From Paucidesulfovibrio sp050251775 (GTDB lineage Bacteria > Desulfobacterota > Desulfovibrionia > Desulfovibrionales > Desulfovibrionaceae): a DNA stretch of 40,507 nucleotides. Location of the stretch: the NCBI GenBank assembly GCA_050251775.1, contig JBFWMD010000026.1, forward strand, positions 1-40,507. Reading direction: 5' to 3'. The notes beneath the pieces were generated by a model. It was given only the letters and a program-made list of their open reading frames with translations, had not been told where the DNA came from and made no database searches. This document shows positions 38,219 through 40,507 of this stretch, piece after piece. Numbering within the stretch: position 1 is the first letter of the stretch; every line of letters starts with the position of its first letter. Position numbers and translations under genes: made by a program.

Positions 38219-39124
38219 ATGCCTTCGAATCAAAAGAATTTGCTGGGAGCCTATCTGAGTCTGGCCGGAGCCATGCTCATCGTGGGCAGCTCCGCGGTGG
38301 TGGGCAAAGTCCTCGTGGCCGAGATGCCTGTGGCCCTTTCCCAGGAACTCCGCTTTGTCCTGGCCCTGCCGCTGCTGCTCGCGCTGCTCTGGCGGCGCGA
38401 GGGCGGCCTGCCGCGCCTGCGCCCGCGTACCTGGGCCGTGGCCGGATTGCAGGCCCTGGGCGGGGTCGTGATCTTCAACGCCTGCCTGCTTTGCGGTCTG
38501 AAGCTGACCAGCGCGGCCCACGCGGGCATTCTCACCAGCGTGACGCCCGCAAGCATGGCCGTGGCCGCCTGGCTGCTCTTTGGCGAGCGCCTTCGGGGCC
38601 GGGCCGGCCTTGGCGTGTTCCTGGCCGTGGCCGGAGTTCTGGCCCTGACCGTGGGAGACGCGGCCCTGCACGGCTTTGCGGGCGCGCTTTCGGGCCGCAT
38701 GCTCCTGGGCGATCTGCTCGTGCTCGGAGCCGTGGCCGGGGAAACGCTCTTCCTGCTTTTGCGCAAGGCCGTGCGCGAGCCGGTCTCGCCCCTGGCCTTC
38801 AGCACGGTCATGAACATTTATGGCGTGCTGCTTTTCCTGCCCCTGGCCGCGAGCGAGGCGCTGCGCTTCGACTTCGCCTCGGTCTCCACGCGCGGCTGGC
38901 TGGCCGTGGGCTGGTCCAGCGCGGCCCTTTCCGTGGCCGCCTATCTGCTCTGGTTCCGAGGGGTGGTCCGGGTTTCCGGCGGCGTGGCCGGGGTCTTCAC
39001 CGGGCTGATGCCCCTGACCGCCGTGAGCTTGTCCTTTCTGCTGCTCGGTGAGTCCATCACCTGGGCGCAACTTGCCGGGTGCGGGCTGGTGCTTGCGGCC
39101 ATCGGCTGCATCTGCCGCCGTTGA
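38219..39124 (+). CDS. EamA/DMT-family transporter
   Basis: This 301-aa inner-membrane protein has ten predicted helices in two EamA repeats. The first includes LSLAGAMLIVGSSAVVGKVLV, shortened here to LSLAGAMLIVGSS, and TSAAHAGILTSVTP; the second includes WLAVGWSSAALSVAAYLLWF and GVFTGLMPLTAVSLSFLLLG. DMT members export amino acids, metabolites or drugs, and the substrate cannot be told from sequence. The start at 38219 follows CAGGGGAACGC. It is paired with the AraC regulator upstream and converges on the phosphotransferase gene. Confidence 0.9.
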   Translation: MPSNQKNLLGAYLSLAGAMLIVGSSAVVGKVLVAEMPVALSQELRFVLALPLLLALLWRREGGLPRLRPRTWAVAGLQALGGVVIFNACLLCGLKLTSAAHAGILTSVTPASMAVAAWLLFGERLRGRAGLGVFLAVAGVLALTVGDAALHGFAGALSGRMLLGDLLVLGAVAGETLFLLLRKAVREPVSPLAFSTVMNIYGVLLFLPLAASEALRFDFASVSTRGWLAVGWSSAALSVAAYLLWFRGVVRVSGGVAGVFTGLMPLTAVSLSFLLLGESITWAQLAGCGLVLAAIGCICRR

Positions 39125-39141
39125 GGAGTGGTCGCAGGGAG

Positions 39142-40098
39142 CTATGCCATGTGCCAGACCCGGCGCAGTTCCTCCTCTCGGCGCAGCAGCAGGCCCATGT
39201 ATTCCAGCTCCATGTCCACGAGGTCGCGTTCGCCCTTGCGCAGCCATTCCGAAAGCCAGGCCAGCCGCAACAGCGCGGTGCAGCGCGGCAGCAGTGCCCA
39301 CGATTCCGGGCAAAGATATCCGCCCCGGGCCAACGCGCGGGTCAACCGCAAAGCCAGCGCTCCGGTCAGTCCGTCCGGGTGCTCGAAGCCCAGGCAGCCC
39401 AGCAGATTCGCCAGATCATACCATTCCGGCTTCACGCCGAGGAATTCCCAGTCAATGATCGCCACTGCGGCCTGTCCGCGCCAGAGCACGTTCAGCGGGT
39501 GCAGGTCGCCGTGCTGCAGCGCAAGCGGCAGATCCGCGCCCGCTTGCAGGTCCGTGTCCAGCCTGGGCCAGAGCCGGGCCAGAATTGCATGCACGCCGGG
39601 TTCGCGCTGTTCCAGCGTATCCAGGAGCTCCCGCGCATACCCGGACAGGTCCAGGCGCGGTCCCAATGCGGCCACGAGGGCTTCCGGCAGCCCCCTTGCC
39701 GCGCCTTGCAACGCGCTCATGAACATCGCCAGGGACGCTCCCCGCTCTTCTTGGTTCAGATATCCGGGCCGGGGCAGTTCGTCGGAGAATACGAATGGCG
39801 AAACCTGCCAGCGCAGCCCCGCCAGGGTCGCGCAGAAGCCTTTCTCGCACGATTTGCGAAATACAGGGAGCACGGCCTTGCACGCGTCCGGAAAATCAGT
39901 CTGGAGTGCTCCCAGGGTCGCGGCGATGGCCTCGCGGCGTGGAACCTGCCGGGCCGCGAGCTGTTCCAGCAGCCAGACACGGCCCGAGGTGTCCTCCAGG
40001 ACCGAACGGGCCACGCAGCGCTCCGGACTGCCCGGAATACGCAGGTCAGGCCGGCGGCGGGCAGTGCGCAGGCCAAAAGGTTCGAGAGGGTCGAGCAT
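39142..40098 (-). CDS. APH-family phosphotransferase (kinase-like)
   Basis: This 318-aa protein has the aminoglycoside/choline kinase-like fold: the catalytic Brenner motif LQHGDLHPLNVLW (about residues 195-207) and the metal-binding VAIIDWEFLGVKPEWYDLANL (key residues DWE, then D). The N-terminal nucleotide lobe is recognisable but divergent (VWLLEQLAARQVPRRE). The family includes antibiotic-modifying enzymes, homoserine kinases and choline or fructosamine kinases. Nothing here supports a resistance role. It is monocistronic. Confidence 0.85.
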   Translation of the reverse strand: MLDPLEPFGLRTARRRPDLRIPGSPERCVARSVLEDTSGRVWLLEQLAARQVPRREAIAATLGALQTDFPDACKAVLPVFRKSCEKGFCATLAGLRWQVSPFVFSDELPRPGYLNQEERGASLAMFMSALQGAARGLPEALVAALGPRLDLSGYARELLDTLEQREPGVHAILARLWPRLDTDLQAGADLPLALQHGDLHPLNVLWRGQAAVAIIDWEFLGVKPEWYDLANLLGCLGFEHPDGLTGALALRLTRALARGGYLCPESWALLPRCTALLRLAWLSEWLRKGERDLVDMELEYMGLLLRREEELRRVWHMA

Positions 40099-40145
40099 GA
40101 ACCGAGAATGCCACAGGTGGTGTCGAAGGGAAAGGCGGGAAGAAT

Positions 40146-40228
40146 GCCTCCGGCGGCCAAAGGGGCAATGCCCCTCTGGACTCCCATTCTGCGCCGCGAT
40201 GCAATGCTGCGCATTCGCATTGCGGCGC
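40146..40228 (-). repeat. Intergenic structured repeat, copy 2 (inverted)
   Basis: Read on the minus strand this copy aligns along its length with 55-138, sharing the central GCGCAGAATGGGAGT and the end GCCGCCGGAGGC. Stems are kept by paired changes: GATGC/GCATC becomes AATGC/GCATT, and GCAG...CTGC becomes CCAG...TTGG at the base of the third hairpin. It lies upstream of the phosphotransferase gene. Confidence 0.8.
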
Positions 40229-40370
40229 GGGCGGGTCGGCGGTGCGCTCCAGGGAACTGGCTACGCCGATTCCCTGGATGGGGAGGTGAGGGGAGAGGGG
40301 GAGAAGTAAGATACGAAGTTGCTGAACGCCGTGAGGGGGTCAGCCCATGAACGGTCTTTGGGAGGGGGGT

Positions 40371-40409
40371 CCGGGGGGAACCCTTTCTGCAAGAAAGGGT
40401 TCCCCCCGG
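40371..40409. repeat. Long perfect hairpin, 18-bp stem
   Basis: CCGGGGGGAACCCTTTCT (40371-40388), loop GCA, and its exact complement (40392-40409). The sequence resembles a hairpin often seen between genes in Desulfovibrio genomes (recalled, not searched). There is no T-tract. Confidence 0.75.
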
Positions 40410-40420
40410 AAGGCTTCCGC

Positions 40421-40455
40421 GCAAACAAAATGGCCGCCTTCCGAAGAAGGCGGCC
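40421..40455 (-). terminator. Terminator of the gene beyond the right edge
   Basis: GGCCGCCTTC (40432-40441) pairs with GAAGGCGGCC (40446-40455) around CGAA; on the minus strand it continues into ATTTTGTTTGC. Confidence 0.85.
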
Positions 40456-40483
40456 GTGGGGAATCGCGAGGTGAGCAGTGGGG

Positions 40484-40507
40484 TTAGTGGGCTTCCGCGG
40501 CTTCGGC
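40484..40507 (-). CDS. C-terminal end of a gene running off the window
   Basis: The minus strand reads AEAAEAH then TAA (stop at 40484-40486), 28 bp before the terminator at 40421-40455. The Ala/Glu-rich end suits a real protein C-terminus, but seven codons are too few to name it. Confidence 0.5.
   Translation of the reverse strand, partial: AEAAEAH

Larger units (their letters stand above)
40099..40483. other. Hairpin-rich intergenic region at the right end
   Basis: The 385 bp hold repeat copy 2, an 8-bp inverted repeat CCAGGGAA/TTCCCTGG (40249-40277), a purine-rich stretch (40277-40310), the 18-bp hairpin and the terminator of the off-window gene. No ORF looks real. The phosphotransferase promoter is presumably here but was not identified. 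Confidence 0.6.

Noticed and set aside
37169..39313. Minus-strand 714-codon ORF opposite the AraC and EamA genes
   Set aside because: Antisense shadow; very rich in Gln, Gly, His and Arg, with no domain.
39142..40098. Calling the APH-fold protein an antibiotic-resistance enzyme
   Set aside because: Only the shared kinase motifs are present; the fold covers many housekeeping kinases and no mobile context exists.

Overview
The window looks like a chromosomal segment (about 60-65% GC by eye) of a Desulfovibrionaceae-like sulfate reducer. The grounds are gene content (anaerobic Fe-S and radical-SAM enzymes, PAS-LuxR regulator, sCache chemoreceptor, bactofilin, YjiM/YjiL pair), protein resemblance, and GC-rich intergenic hairpin repeats of a kind I associate with that family. 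The lysine 2,3-aminomutase/beta-lysine acetyltransferase pair, which makes the compatible solute N-acetyl-beta-lysine, suggests a salt-exposed habitat. I saw no phage, insertion sequence, CRISPR array, rRNA or tRNA.

Layout. 1-2.8 kb, minus strand: a stator operon of a cyclic-nucleotide-binding/FliG_C-like fusion, motA and motB. 3.0-3.6 kb: a plus-strand bactofilin. 3.6-4.2 kb: a gene-free gap with a minus-strand sigma-54-like promoter and palindromic sites. 4.2-6.4 kb: panB, a VanZ-like gene and a Gate-domain membrane protein. 6.5-9.7 kb: an S24-type repressor, then hflKC. 9.7-13.6 kb, plus strand: phosphomannomutase, YkgJ-like protein, MacA-like adaptor and ABC ATPase. 13.6-16.1 kb: ablA-ablB behind a structured leader. 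16.1-16.6 kb: a second gene-free gap with a full-consensus sigma-54 promoter aimed at a roughly 65-nt RNA that ends in a terminator. 16.6-18.9 kb: PAS-LuxR regulator, rnhA and a membrane-anchored protein with two TPM-like repeats. 19.1-23.6 kb: chemoreceptor, a lone MacB-type permease and a degenerate PAS/ATPase sensor. 23.6-30.1 kb, minus strand: a compact block of rng, zinc ribbon, queH, Fe-S flavoprotein, hemW, galE and an Old Yellow Enzyme. 30.4-33.2 kb: a radical-SAM protein divergent from trmI-trhA. 33.4-35.1 kb: an orphan periplasmic binding protein and a secreted protein of unknown function. 35.1-37.1 kb: a YjiL/YjiM-type activase and double-cubane reductase pair. 37.3-40.1 kb: an AraC regulator with an EamA transporter, then a phosphotransferase. 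The right end is rich in hairpins and includes an inverted copy of the repeat found at the left end.

Best candidates for something new. (1) Two gene-free gaps between converging genes share one design: a minus-strand sigma-54 promoter, an AT-rich stretch, an upstream TGTGC/GCACA palindrome block with a 21/28-identical core, and downstream a pyrimidine-rich segment plus hairpin. They look like two small RNA genes under one enhancer-binding protein. (2) A fusion of a cyclic-nucleotide-binding domain to a FliG_C-like domain, co-encoded with its expected partner MotA, suggests nucleotide control of the flagellar stator. (3) The repeats at the two window ends keep their stems by compensatory changes. 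All calls were made by eye from the sequence; no searches were run.
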